DNA of 45,505 bases from Kiritimatiellia bacterium (GTDB lineage Bacteria; Verrucomicrobiota; Kiritimatiellia; JAFGHX01), in assembly GCA_016929905.1 (NCBI GenBank), contig JAFGHX010000071.1, positions 1 to 45,505 on the forward strand, in the 5' to 3' direction. A model generated the notes under the pieces. It searched no databases. It was not told the DNA's origin and saw only the letters and a program-made list of their open reading frames with translations. Shown here one piece after another: positions 23,973 through 32,515 of this stretch. Position 1 is the first letter of the stretch, and every line of letters starts with the position of its first letter. Made by a program: the position numbers and the translations under genes.

Positions 23973-24956
23973 TCACTCCACCATCAGCGCCAGCAGGGCC
24001 TTTTTCGAGAAGATCGCGTTACGGGCTTCGTCCCGGATGATCGAACGCGGGCCGTCCATGACCTCGTCGGTCGCGCAGACGCCCCGGTGTGCGGGCCCGG
24101 AATGGCTGTAGACCACGTCGGGCTTGGCGCAGTCGAGCACCTCGTTCGTCACCGTCCATTTCGGGATCTCGACCGCCTTTTCCTCCGGCGACTGCTCGCC
24201 GGCGAGCATGCTGCGGATCAGCGTCGCGGCCTGGATGAAATCGGCGTCCTTCACGGCGGCCTTCAGGTCTGTGCTGATTTCCAGACGTGTGCCGACGGTT
24301 TCGGCCCGCTTCTTGCCTTCGGCAAGGATTTCCTCGTTGATCGTCGGCACGTAGGACTCCGGCACCGCCAGAACCAGGTTAATCCCCAGGGCCGGTGCGG
24401 CCCGGAGGAAGGAGTGCAGGATACCGCGGGCCATGCCCGTGTATACCAGGTTCAGCCCTTCGAGTTTGCCCTTGGCCTGCTTGATGGCCATCAGCTCGCC
24501 GAGCACATGCGTCGCATGATCCACCGGTGTGCACGCGTTCAGTACGGGGACATGCATGTTCTCGCAGGCGGCATCGATGTCGTCCTGCTTCCAGAGCCGG
24601 CCTGCCAGGCAGTCCACGTACTGGTCCAGGGCACGGGCCGTGTCGTGAATGGATTCGCCGCGTCCCATCTGCGTGTCCTTTGCCGCCAGATACACGTTCG
24701 AACCGCCAAGCTGCGCCATGGCGGCTTCGAAGCCCAGCCGCGTACGAGTCGACTCGTACACGAACAAGAGCGCCTGGACCCGGCCCTTCAGCAGATCCGC
24801 ATACGTCATGTCCCGGGGATTGTCCCGGAACCACTCGCCGAGGTGAATCACCGTCTCCAGCTCCGTGCGGCTCAAGACCCCGATGTGCGGCAGTTGCCGC
24901 CCCCGCAACCCGTTGCCCAGCTCCGGCGCCGGCACACCCGCCAAGGATTCCGTCAT
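23973..24956 (-). CDS. Aspartate/ornithine carbamoyltransferase family paralogue with altered catalytic motifs
   Basis: 327 residues, normal length for the family. The carbamoyl-phosphate loop STRTR (69-73) is intact. Two other hallmarks are changed: the HPxQ motif reads DHATH (147-150 gives H..H instead of H..Q), and the HCLP motif reads HSGPAHRG (285-292), losing the Cys of ornithine transcarbamylases. The C-terminal run TDEVMDGPRSIIRDEARNA is typical of OTCases. The protein probably binds carbamoyl phosphate, but the second substrate should differ from ornithine. It is divergent from acetate kinase across a palindrome and upstream of a glycosidase, not among arginine genes. ATG 24956 has GGAGGG 9 nt upstream. 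Family is firm; reaction is unknown. Confidence 0.8.
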   Translation of the reverse strand: MTESLAGVPAPELGNGLRGRQLPHIGVLSRTELETVIHLGEWFRDNPRDMTYADLLKGRVQALLFVYESTRTRLGFEAAMAQLGGSNVYLAAKDTQMGRGESIHDTARALDQYVDCLAGRLWKQDDIDAACENMHVPVLNACTPVDHATHVLGELMAIKQAKGKLEGLNLVYTGMARGILHSFLRAAPALGINLVLAVPESYVPTINEEILAEGKKRAETVGTRLEISTDLKAAVKDADFIQAATLIRSMLAGEQSPEEKAVEIPKWTVTNEVLDCAKPDVVYSHSGPAHRGVCATDEVMDGPRSIIRDEARNAIFSKKALLALMVE

Positions 24957-25004
24957 GATCGCTGCCCTCCGTTCGTTTCGCCTGCCGATTCAGCCCCTAG
25001 TCTT

Positions 25005-25059
25005 GCACACATCGCTCATAAATGCAACTGGATAGTTGCATTTTTGGGAAAGATGTGCC
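25005..25059. promoter_or_regulatory. Operator-like dyad between divergent genes
   Basis: AAATGCAACT (25020-25029), loop GGAT, AGTTGCATTT (25034-25043): a perfect 10-bp inverted repeat. It is flanked by looser outer arms GCACACATC (25005-25013) and GATGTGCC (25052-25059). It lies 64 nt before the carbamoyltransferase start and 28 nt before the acetate kinase start, and covers the possible -35 box TTGCAT of both directions. A dimeric repressor site is likely; no regulator gene is adjacent. Confidence 0.65.
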
Positions 25060-25064
25060 ATACT
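25036..25064 (+). promoter_or_regulatory. Possible acetate kinase promoter, leaderless start
   Basis: TTGCAT (25036-25041), 17 nt, CATACT (25059-25064). The GTG start at 25072 is 7 nt after the -10 box, about where transcription would begin. No Shine-Dalgarno sequence precedes the GTG, so the messenger may be leaderless. Confidence 0.4.
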
Positions 25065-25071
25065 ACTCCCC

Positions 25072-26268
25072 GTGAACGTACTCGTACTGAACTGCGGCAG
25101 TTCGTCGATCAAGTACCAGCTGTTCGACATGCCGGCCGAGACCGTGCTGGCCAAGGGCCTGATCCAGCGGGTCGGGGAGGCCGGCTCGGAGGCGGTCCAG
25201 CGGACGAACGGGACGGAACTGCGCGTGGAGCGGCCGGTGCCGGACCATCGCGCCGGGCTGGAAGTGGTGAAGGAACTGCTGACGAGGGAAGACGGGGGTC
25301 CGCTGCGTTCTCTGGCGGAGATCGGGGCTTGCGGCCACAGGGTGGTGCACGGCGGCGAGCGGGTCACGGGCTCGGTGCGGATTGACGCCGAGCTGCAGCA
25401 GATCGTCGACGAGTACGCGGATCTGGCTCCGCTGCACAACCCGCCGAATCTCACGGGGATCCGCGCGGCGATCGAAATGCTGGGCGCGATTCCGCAGGTC
25501 GCCTGTTTCGACACGGCATTCCATCAGTCGATTCCGAAGACGGCCTACCTCTACGGGTTGCCGTACGAGCTGTACGAGCGGTTCCGGATCCGGAAATACG
25601 GGTTTCACGGCACATCGCACCGCTATGTGGCCGGCCGCGCGGCGCAGCTGCTCGGCAAGCCGGAGGCGGAAACCGACCTCATCACGTGCCATCTGGGCAA
25701 CGGCTGTTCGATGGCGGCGGTCAGGGGCGGCAAGTCGGTGGACACCACCATGGGCCTGACCCCGCTCGAGGGGCTTGTGATGGGGACGCGGACGGGCGAC
25801 TTCGACCCGGCGATCGTGTTCTACCTGCTGCGCAAGGGCTACACGGGCGGCGAGTTGGATACGCTCTGCAACAAGAAGTCCGGGTTGCTCGGCATAGCGG
25901 GGCAGTCCAACGATGTGCGCGACCTGGAGGAACAGGCCGGGGCCGGCAGCGAGCAGGCGCGTCTTGCGCTGGATATCTTCGCCTACCGAGTCCGCAAATA
26001 CATTGGCGCCTACCTGGCGGTCCTCAACGGGTGCGACGCGGTCGTGTTCACCGGCGGCATCGGGGAGAACGACGCCCGGATGCGCGAACGCATTCTCTGC
26101 GACCTCGATGCGCTCGGCATCGTACTCGATCCGGCGCGGAACGACGCCACCGTCGGGACGGCCGGCCGGATTCAGGCGCCCGAGTCGCGGGTCGCACTGC
26201 TCGTGATTCCCACCAACGAGGAGCTCGCCATCGCTCAGGAGACGTTCCGCGTGGCGCGAGGGGCGTAG
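25072..26268 (+). CDS. ackA: Acetate kinase
   Basis: 398 residues, the standard length. It interconverts acetyl phosphate plus ADP with acetate plus ATP in the cytoplasm. All family motifs are present: NCGSSSIKY near the N-terminus, FDTAFHQSIP, RKYGFHGTSH, HLGNGCSMAAV with MGLTPLEGLVMGTRTGD, and FTGGIGEND near the C-terminus. The start is GTG 25072 because the family begins VLVLNCGSSS within a few residues; the open frame upstream runs through the dyad. No phosphotransacetylase lies next to it, although the two are often paired. The divergent carbamoyltransferase paralogue also handles an acyl-phosphate-type substrate, which may explain shared control. The TAG stop begins a double-hairpin repeat. 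Confidence 0.95.
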   Translation: MNVLVLNCGSSSIKYQLFDMPAETVLAKGLIQRVGEAGSEAVQRTNGTELRVERPVPDHRAGLEVVKELLTREDGGPLRSLAEIGACGHRVVHGGERVTGSVRIDAELQQIVDEYADLAPLHNPPNLTGIRAAIEMLGAIPQVACFDTAFHQSIPKTAYLYGLPYELYERFRIRKYGFHGTSHRYVAGRAAQLLGKPEAETDLITCHLGNGCSMAAVRGGKSVDTTMGLTPLEGLVMGTRTGDFDPAIVFYLLRKGYTGGELDTLCNKKSGLLGIAGQSNDVRDLEEQAGAGSEQARLALDIFAYRVRKYIGAYLAVLNGCDAVVFTGGIGENDARMRERILCDLDALGIVLDPARNDATVGTAGRIQAPESRVALLVIPTNEELAIAQETFRVARGA

Positions 26269-26306
26269 AAGCGGCGTCCCGCCGCTTCCCCGGGCTGCAA
26301 GCCCGG
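26266..26306 (+). terminator. Double hairpin beginning at the ackA stop codon
   Basis: AAGCGGCG (26269-26276), TCC loop, CGCCGCTT (26280-26287), then CCGGGCT (26290-26296), GCA loop, AGCCCGG (26300-26306). Both stems are perfect. The element begins directly after the TAG stop. It is the same family as the one at 22245. Likely stops transcription, although no T-run follows. Confidence 0.6.
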
Positions 26307-26392
26307 CATCCCCGGGCCCCGCGTGGTGCCGCTGCCGGCAGCTTTGCCCTTCACAGAAGGCGCGGCCTTTCGCCGGCGCCGCTCCAATCGTC

Positions 26393-26422
26393 TTGATCCA
26401 GGCTTGCCTCCTATGCTATGAT
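26393..26422 (+). promoter_or_regulatory. Sigma-70-like promoter for the phosphatase/beta-helix gene
   Basis: TTGATC (26393-26398), 18-nt spacer, TATGAT (26417-26422), 31 nt before the ATG at 26454. Both boxes match the housekeeping consensus well for such GC-rich DNA. Confidence 0.5.
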
Positions 26423-26453
26423 CCTGATCGGTGGCTGCTGTGGGGAAAGTGTG

Positions 26454-29093
26454 ATGCTACGTCTTTCGGTATCGGCGGCGGTTTTCCTGCCTTGGCTCGC
26501 GGCGGCGGCGCCTCTGAACGTGCACATCAGTTGGAACGCGCCGGACGATGCCGCCAGCTCCATGGTGGTAGCCTGGCAGACCCTCGCTAACACCGCCAGC
26601 GAAGTCGAGTACGGGCTTGCCAGCACCAACTACACCGCGACGGCGTCCTCGCTGCCCGTTTTCTCCGCCGCCTGCCAGCGCTATATCCACGCCGTCAAAC
26701 TCACCAACCTCGTGGCCAACACCCGCTACTACTATCGCTGCGGCAACGGCACGGACGGCTGGAGCGGCGAGGGAGCGTTCCTTACCGGTCTGCCTGTCGG
26801 AAACACGGCGGACTTCCGTTTCGTCGCTGCCGGCGATTCGCGCACCGACACCGCGCGAGTCGCCAACACGACCGCCGCCAAGACTCTCATTGCGGACAAG
26901 GACCCGCGATTTCTTGTGTTCACCGGTGACGTGGTTCGGGAAGGCCCGTATCAATCGAGCGCCGACTATGCCGACTCGAACTGGGACATGTGGTTCGCCA
27001 TTTACGACGACCTGCTGCCCGACCTTCCGTTCTTCAACGCCACGGGCAATCACGAGTATCCAGGTCTTTCGGACGTCTACACGGACCAGTTCCACTGGCC
27101 AACCAACGCGCAGGGCAACGACCGTTGGTATTCGTTCACGTTCGGGAATGCGCACATCGTGGCGCTGGAGGTGACCAGTTCGGGGTATGAGGTCCCTCCC
27201 GGCAGCGACCAGTACAACTGGGTTCAGGCGGATCTCAGCCAAGCGAGCACGGACCCGGACATCGGCTGGATATTCGTGTTCTTCCACTCGCCGCCGTATG
27301 CCGAATCCTACCATTCCCGGAACGTGAGCGCGCTCAGCACGCTCTGCCCGTTGTTCGACCAGTACGGCGTCGACATCGTGTTCAACGGGCACAACCACAT
27401 CTACGAGCGAAGCAAGAAGATCAGAAACCGCGTGACAGCGGACGAGATCATGGAGGACGGCCCGGACTACTCCGACGCGGTTGAGGGCGTGGTGTACGTC
27501 ACCACGGGCCGGGCGGGAGCGGCCTCCCACACGCCTGAACCGGCCCCGTACACGGCGTTCGCCGCCAATCCGCTGCATTGTGTGGTGCTCGACATTGACA
27601 ATTCCAACAGCGTCTGCGTCGCGCGCGCGTGCGATACGGACTACAACGTCATCGACATCTTTTCCATCACCAAGACCAACACGAACGCCTGCCTGGTCTC
27701 GCCGGGCGAGGAGAACAGCGCGGCCGAGCTGCGCCAGTCCGTGATCGACGCGAACAACGAGGCCGGCCCCGCCACGATTTATCTGGCGGCCGGCCTGTAC
27801 GAGCTCAAACAGGCGGGTACCGGCGAGAACGCGGCGGTGACCGGCGATCTCGACATTCTGGAAGACCTTGTGATCAGCGGCGCCGGCGCCGACAGCACGA
27901 TCATTGACGGGGCCGACCTGGACACCATCTTCCACGTCATCGCGGGCACAGGCGCGGTCTCCGTCACGATCGCCGACCTCACGCTTCGCAACGGAAGCCC
28001 CGGCACCGGCACCGACGGGTTGGGCGGCTGCCTCCGGAACGACGGGGGCACCGTCACCTTGACCCGCGTGAACGTGCTCGAGGGCCTGGCACGCCAGGGG
28101 GGCGGCATCTACTCGCTGAACGGGACTCTGGTCCTGCAGCATTCCATGATCGCCAGCAACGTGGCTTCGGCCGGGACCTCGGGGCAGGGCGGCGGCATCT
28201 TCTTCCAGGCGACGACGGACAAGAAGCTGCAGCTTTTCGACAGCGTGCTGCTGGCGAACCGGGCCACGGACGATGGGGGCGGTATCGAGAATTTCGAAGG
28301 CACCGTTGAAATCGTGCGCAGCACGCTGAGCGGCAACGTCTCGGGCGATGACGGGGGCGGTATCGAGAACGACAATCACAACACCGGCGGTTTCCTCACC
28401 ATCGCGTGCAGCGCCTTCGTCGGCAACCTCGCGCTGAACGGGGGCGGGGTCGACAACGATGGGCTCCTGACGGCCGTCAACACGACCTTTTGCGGCAATC
28501 AGGCGACGAACGCCGTCCAGGAAGGATGGGGCAGCGGCGCGATCCGCAACTCCGAAGACACGGTTGCCGGGGTGAAGGTGGCGTTGACGAACTGCACCGT
28601 CTACGGCAACCAGGCGGTGGTCGACGGCAGCCTGGTGCTGAACCCGGGCGATATCGCCAATATCTCGCTCGAAGCGTCGGAAATCCGCATGCAGAACACG
28701 ATTCTCGGCACGTGTCTGAGCCATATCGAGGCCGGTCAGAACGGGACGTTCGTCTCGCTCGGTAATAACGTGATCGAGGACAGTTCCGGTTGCCAGCTCT
28801 CGCTGGAGTCCGGCGCCTCGCCCGACATCGCGGGCGACCCGCACGTGGCGGCTCTGGCCGACGACGGCACGGCGGGCCACGCGCACCTGCCCCTGCTGGC
28901 CGGCAGCCCGGCCATCGACGCCGCGGACCCCGCCGTCGCGCCGGCGGCGGACCAGCTCGGCCAGGCTCGCGTGGACGGCGACGGGGACCTGGGTGTCGAA
29001 CCGGACATCGGCGCGTTCGAATTCCTGGCATCTCCCGACATCCCGCCGGCTCCGCCCGTCGGGTTCAAGGTCTGGCCGGACTTCGGCCCGTGA
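26454..29093 (+). CDS. Secreted purple-acid-phosphatase-like metallophosphoesterase fused to a beta-helix domain
   Basis: 879 residues with a short signal peptide (LSVSAAVFLPWLAAAAP). An N-terminal FN3-like domain precedes a metallophosphoesterase domain (about 120-400). The domain has the full metal set: AAGDSRTD, TGDVVREG, ATGNHEY, FFHSPPY and NGHNHIYERS. This is the layout of purple acid phosphatases, which release phosphate from organic esters outside the cell. Residues 425-860 form a second, beta-helix part like the polymorphic-repeat proteins (ENSAAELRQSVIDANNE, several GGGI turns, AGSPAIDAADP, DIGAFEF). The ending GFKVWPDFGP is shared in pattern with the next gene. ATG 26454 follows GGGGAAAG. 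A phosphatase joined to a beta-helix on one chain is unusual. Confidence 0.85.
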   Translation: MLRLSVSAAVFLPWLAAAAPLNVHISWNAPDDAASSMVVAWQTLANTASEVEYGLASTNYTATASSLPVFSAACQRYIHAVKLTNLVANTRYYYRCGNGTDGWSGEGAFLTGLPVGNTADFRFVAAGDSRTDTARVANTTAAKTLIADKDPRFLVFTGDVVREGPYQSSADYADSNWDMWFAIYDDLLPDLPFFNATGNHEYPGLSDVYTDQFHWPTNAQGNDRWYSFTFGNAHIVALEVTSSGYEVPPGSDQYNWVQADLSQASTDPDIGWIFVFFHSPPYAESYHSRNVSALSTLCPLFDQYGVDIVFNGHNHIYERSKKIRNRVTADEIMEDGPDYSDAVEGVVYVTTGRAGAASHTPEPAPYTAFAANPLHCVVLDIDNSNSVCVARACDTDYNVIDIFSITKTNTNACLVSPGEENSAAELRQSVIDANNEAGPATIYLAAGLYELKQAGTGENAAVTGDLDILEDLVISGAGADSTIIDGADLDTIFHVIAGTGAVSVTIADLTLRNGSPGTGTDGLGGCLRNDGGTVTLTRVNVLEGLARQGGGIYSLNGTLVLQHSMIASNVASAGTSGQGGGIFFQATTDKKLQLFDSVLLANRATDDGGGIENFEGTVEIVRSTLSGNVSGDDGGGIENDNHNTGGFLTIACSAFVGNLALNGGGVDNDGLLTAVNTTFCGNQATNAVQEGWGSGAIRNSEDTVAGVKVALTNCTVYGNQAVVDGSLVLNPGDIANISLEASEIRMQNTILGTCLSHIEAGQNGTFVSLGNNVIEDSSGCQLSLESGASPDIAGDPHVAALADDGTAGHAHLPLLAGSPAIDAADPAVAPAADQLGQARVDGDGDLGVEPDIGAFEFLASPDIPPAPPVGFKVWPDFGP

Positions 29094-29223
29094 GGATGGG
29101 TCGGGTTTCGCCTCTGCCATACCTTCTCTTTCGGGCAATACCGGCTGAAGGCGCCTCCTTCGCGACACTCCTTCGCGATCCGGCTTGCCTGCCGTCTGCA
29201 CGCGTGCCAGCCTTCTCTCCGTG

Positions 29224-29823
29224 ATGATTCGTCACCTTCCCGTCGTGAGTTTTCTTCTGGCTCTCTGCGTTGCGGGGCCGGTGCCTGCGGCGACCTATTT
29301 TGTCGCGCCGGGGGCGACCAACAGCGCCGCCGAGTTGCGCCAGGCGGTGATCGACGACAGTCTCGTGCTGAAGGCCGGCGATGTCTCCAACATCTCGCTG
29401 GTCGCCTCCGAAGTGCGCATGCAGAACACGATTCTCGGCACGTGTCTCAGCCACATCGAGACCAATCAGTCCGGAACTTTCATCTCGCTCGGCAACAACG
29501 TGATCCAGGACAGTTCCGGCTGCCAACTCTCCCTGCAGGGCGGGGCCTCGCCCGACATAGAGGCCGATCCGCAAGTGGATGCATTGAGCGACGACGGCAC
29601 GGCCGGCCACGCGCACCTGCCCCTGCTGGCCGGCAGCCCGGCGATCGACGCCGCCGACGCCGATGTCGCGCCCGCCACGGACCAGCTCGGCCAAAGCCGC
29701 GCGGACGGCGACGGCGACCTCGACGTCGAGCCCGACATCGGCGCGTTCGAGTTCCAGAGCGGCGAGCACGACCCGCCCACCGCGCCCGCCGGAGTCCAGG
29801 TCCTGCCGGGCGTCGGGCCGTGA
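29224..29823 (+). CDS. Short secreted paralogue of the preceding protein's C-terminus with a large internal deletion
   Basis: 199 residues: a signal peptide (LPVVSFLLALCVAGPVPA), then NSAAELRQAVID, then DSLVLKAGDVSNISL through to the end GVQVLPGVGP. Both segments match the preceding protein closely, but there they lie about 290 residues apart. The junction falls at GTGATCGACG, a sequence that resembles both parental sites. The stretch from MQNTILGTCLSHIE to DIGAFEF is nearly identical to the upstream gene. I read it as a tandem duplicate that lost the phosphatase and most of the beta-helix, yet kept or gained a signal peptide and an open frame. It may be decaying or it may serve as a small surface protein. 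Confidence 0.65.
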   Translation: MIRHLPVVSFLLALCVAGPVPAATYFVAPGATNSAAELRQAVIDDSLVLKAGDVSNISLVASEVRMQNTILGTCLSHIETNQSGTFISLGNNVIQDSSGCQLSLQGGASPDIEADPQVDALSDDGTAGHAHLPLLAGSPAIDAADADVAPATDQLGQSRADGDGDLDVEPDIGAFEFQSGEHDPPTAPAGVQVLPGVGP

Positions 29824-29847
29824 GGCCGAGCTGCAGCCCTTGTTTCG

Positions 29848-32253
29848 TCACGGGGCGGGGTTCAAGCGAAGCGTGGAGCGGGTGTGTTTCTGAATCGCCT
29901 CGTCGCTCAGCCACCAGTACATCTTCTTGCCTTGCAGGAAGGGCTTGATCTGGTCTTTCGAGTGGCGGTGCAACACGCGGCCGCAGACGCCGCCGGGCAG
30001 GACGGCCAAGACCTTGTCGTCATCGCCCAGGTCGGCGACCATCCGTAGAGAGGCGCCGTAGGTCACGTTGAACGGTTTGTCCAGCGCATAGCCCGCACGG
30101 CAGAGGGTGCCGGCGGACCCGCGCTCCGGATGCCGCCCGCCGCCAAACAGCTTCTTCCTCATCCCCGTTAGTCCGAAGGGGTGGACAAACTCTATCTGAT
30201 GAGCCTTCCCCCAATGCCATGCCTTCGGGCTGGCTCCGAAGCGCTCGCGCAAATCCGCCGCCGCGCTCACAGCAGCTTGGCGGAAACTCTCCGCCATCGC
30301 GGCCTTGACTTCCTCGGTCTTCGTCTTGCCGAACCAGGGAGACGTGTCGTCCGTCACCATTCTCACAACGGCATCGTGCCAGAAGTACGGGACGCCGAGC
30401 ATGGTTTTTGTGGCCTTCTCTCCGAAGTGTTCCGTGAACCTGTCGCGTACCAGGGCGCCGTAGAGGGCATGAAAGAGCGTGGGGGCAACCTGTTCGGGGT
30501 CCTCTCGGAAATCCCACTTCGAGAGGATCGCGCCCATCTCTCTGGTCTGCTCGCGCGCCAGTAGAGCCGCAGCGATCGGCGGGACCATCCGCCTCGCATC
30601 CGGATTCACGATGTCTCTCTGAAAACGCCAGTGATCATCGATGGACTTGCGGCCCGGCGCATCGAGCAGTTCGCTCAGCCGTTCGTAGCGGCAAGCCGGC
30701 GCGAAGTACGAAGAGTAGTACCAACGGTAGTCGTTTCGCACCGTCTTATGGTTGCACGTGCCGATCCAACCTCGCTTGGGATTGTCGAGTTGCGGCATCT
30801 CTTCGAACGGAATCCAGCCGGTCCAGTTGTCGTCGCCGCCCTTGGCGAGGTGTGGCTGCGCACCGTCGTTGCCGGCGCGCACGGGGATTCTTCCCGACGC
30901 GTGCCAGCCGATGTTCCCATCCCGATCCGCAAACACGAAGTTCAGCATGATCATATTCACGCTGCGCAACGCCTCACGGACGTCTGCCGTGGACTTGGCG
31001 TCCAGCAGGATCTTTTCAAGGCCAAGAGAGCCCGTCATCGTCTCGAACGGCGCCCATCGGAGGCTGATGCATTCCTTTGACGGAACAACTACATTGGAGA
31101 TGATGGGCCCCCGCTTGGTGCTCTTGATCTCGATCGGCTCTTCTCTGTATCCGCCGGGCGCCGTTGGGTCCTTGACCCGGAGCCTTTCTGTGCGTCGTGA
31201 GAACGGAATGGAGTCGGCGCCCTCCAGATACGCGTTTTCGGGATCGTTCGGGTCGGGGGTCTCAACGTACATGTCGCGCCCGTCGCCGTACGAGTTGGTG
31301 ACGCCCACCGCAATGTGTTCGTTTCTGCCGACGATCAAGGCCGGGATCCCGGGGATACAGGCGCCCACCGCCCGGCACCGGTTCTTGACGATGAGGCCCA
31401 CCGGATACCACCACCCGGGCAGTCGGCCCGCGGTCAGGTGCGGGTCGTTGGCGACGACGGGTCTTCCGTTCGGAGACAGCCGGGGGCTGACGGCCCAGTT
31501 GTTGCTGCCGAGTCCGGGGCCGGCGTCCCCCGGAGCGGGCATGGTGCCTTCGCTCGCCGTGAGGTCCGGGCCGGCTGGCTCGGTGCCAGGGGATAGGGCG
31601 CCGACTCTCGAGTCCGACGGGTCGTCGGGATTGATGTTCAGAGGGAAGATTCGCCCGGCTGCCCCGCTCGCCTGCAGCATCTGCGGCAGAATCTCCGCCT
31701 CCAGCTGCCCGCTCGAATTCCAGCTCATATACAGCAGGATGCAGAGAACGTCCTCGATCGCCCATGGCTCGGGCTTAAGCCCCGCGCGATTCAACTCCCA
31801 ACGTTGGAATCGGTCCCGTCTCGCCATGAATGCGTTTATCCCGTCCACATAACTCTGGAGAAAACGTCTGGTGTCCGCATCCAGCATGGCGGCCTGTCGC
31901 TTCGCCTGATGGTGAAAGCCTATCGTCCGCATGAACGTGTCCTGCCTTGCGCCGTCGCTTCCCCTGAGTTCCGAGATCCGGCCCGTGACCGAGAGCCGCG
32001 TCAGTGCCATCTGGGTCAATCGATCTTGAGCGGTCACGAAACCCTGGGCTTTCAGCGCGTCGTCGAGGCGCTCGGCATAGATGTACGCCATGCCCTTCTC
32101 GTCCCGCTTGACGATGACCTCGGCCGTCAGGCCCGGCAGCGGCAGGCACCCTCGGGCCTTGTAGCGGCTGAGGCTGCCGCACCCGCCCGCAACCAGCAGG
32201 AGCAGGAACAGTGCCGCCACAAGCAGATATCGGCCGCATCCGCAGACGTTCAT
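29848..32253 (-). CDS. Penicillin acylase family (Ntn-hydrolase) lipoprotein
   Basis: 801 residues, normal for a penicillin/acyl-homoserine-lactone acylase precursor. The N-terminus is a lipoprotein signal (LLLLVAGGC, Cys at about 25). The alpha-chain signature is present (RDEKGMAYIYAERLDDAL, FVTAQDRLTQMAL). The autocleavage site GLG|SNNWAV places the N-terminal nucleophile Ser at about residue 250, after a short spacer. Downstream are VANDPHL and HFGEKATKTM-type family segments. The enzyme hydrolyses amide bonds; natural substrates could be N-acyl homoserine lactones or acylated metabolites. Start ATG 32253 follows GGAGGTGGG. It converges with the small paralogue gene ending at 29823 and is divergent from the URO-D gene. 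Confidence 0.92.
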   Translation of the reverse strand: MNVCGCGRYLLVAALFLLLLVAGGCGSLSRYKARGCLPLPGLTAEVIVKRDEKGMAYIYAERLDDALKAQGFVTAQDRLTQMALTRLSVTGRISELRGSDGARQDTFMRTIGFHHQAKRQAAMLDADTRRFLQSYVDGINAFMARRDRFQRWELNRAGLKPEPWAIEDVLCILLYMSWNSSGQLEAEILPQMLQASGAAGRIFPLNINPDDPSDSRVGALSPGTEPAGPDLTASEGTMPAPGDAGPGLGSNNWAVSPRLSPNGRPVVANDPHLTAGRLPGWWYPVGLIVKNRCRAVGACIPGIPALIVGRNEHIAVGVTNSYGDGRDMYVETPDPNDPENAYLEGADSIPFSRRTERLRVKDPTAPGGYREEPIEIKSTKRGPIISNVVVPSKECISLRWAPFETMTGSLGLEKILLDAKSTADVREALRSVNMIMLNFVFADRDGNIGWHASGRIPVRAGNDGAQPHLAKGGDDNWTGWIPFEEMPQLDNPKRGWIGTCNHKTVRNDYRWYYSSYFAPACRYERLSELLDAPGRKSIDDHWRFQRDIVNPDARRMVPPIAAALLAREQTREMGAILSKWDFREDPEQVAPTLFHALYGALVRDRFTEHFGEKATKTMLGVPYFWHDAVVRMVTDDTSPWFGKTKTEEVKAAMAESFRQAAVSAAADLRERFGASPKAWHWGKAHQIEFVHPFGLTGMRKKLFGGGRHPERGSAGTLCRAGYALDKPFNVTYGASLRMVADLGDDDKVLAVLPGGVCGRVLHRHSKDQIKPFLQGKKMYWWLSDEAIQKHTRSTLRLNPAP

Positions 32254-32515
32254 AGCCCACCTCCAAGCCGCAGTCGGTTCGTCAAGACGCAAGCACCCGC
32301 ACTCGCGTCCCGTCCGGCGGCGAGCCGGGAAAGCGAATCATAGCGGGCGGACTGCGGCTGGTCGAGCCCGTTCCGGGAAGGGCGCGTTCGATGGCCCCCC
32401 CCGACCGCTCGGCGACTCGCATCCCCGAAATTCCCGGAAATACCGTGTAGCCACGCGCCCGTTCGAGACAACCTCTCTGTGACGGAGAGTCTCAAATCAA
32501 AGGAGGGGGCGCCCC

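Noticed and set aside
26457..29201. Minus-strand open frame of 914 codons opposite the phosphatase/beta-helix gene
   Set aside because: Same kind of shadow; composition is dominated by Arg, Val and Gly and no motif is visible.
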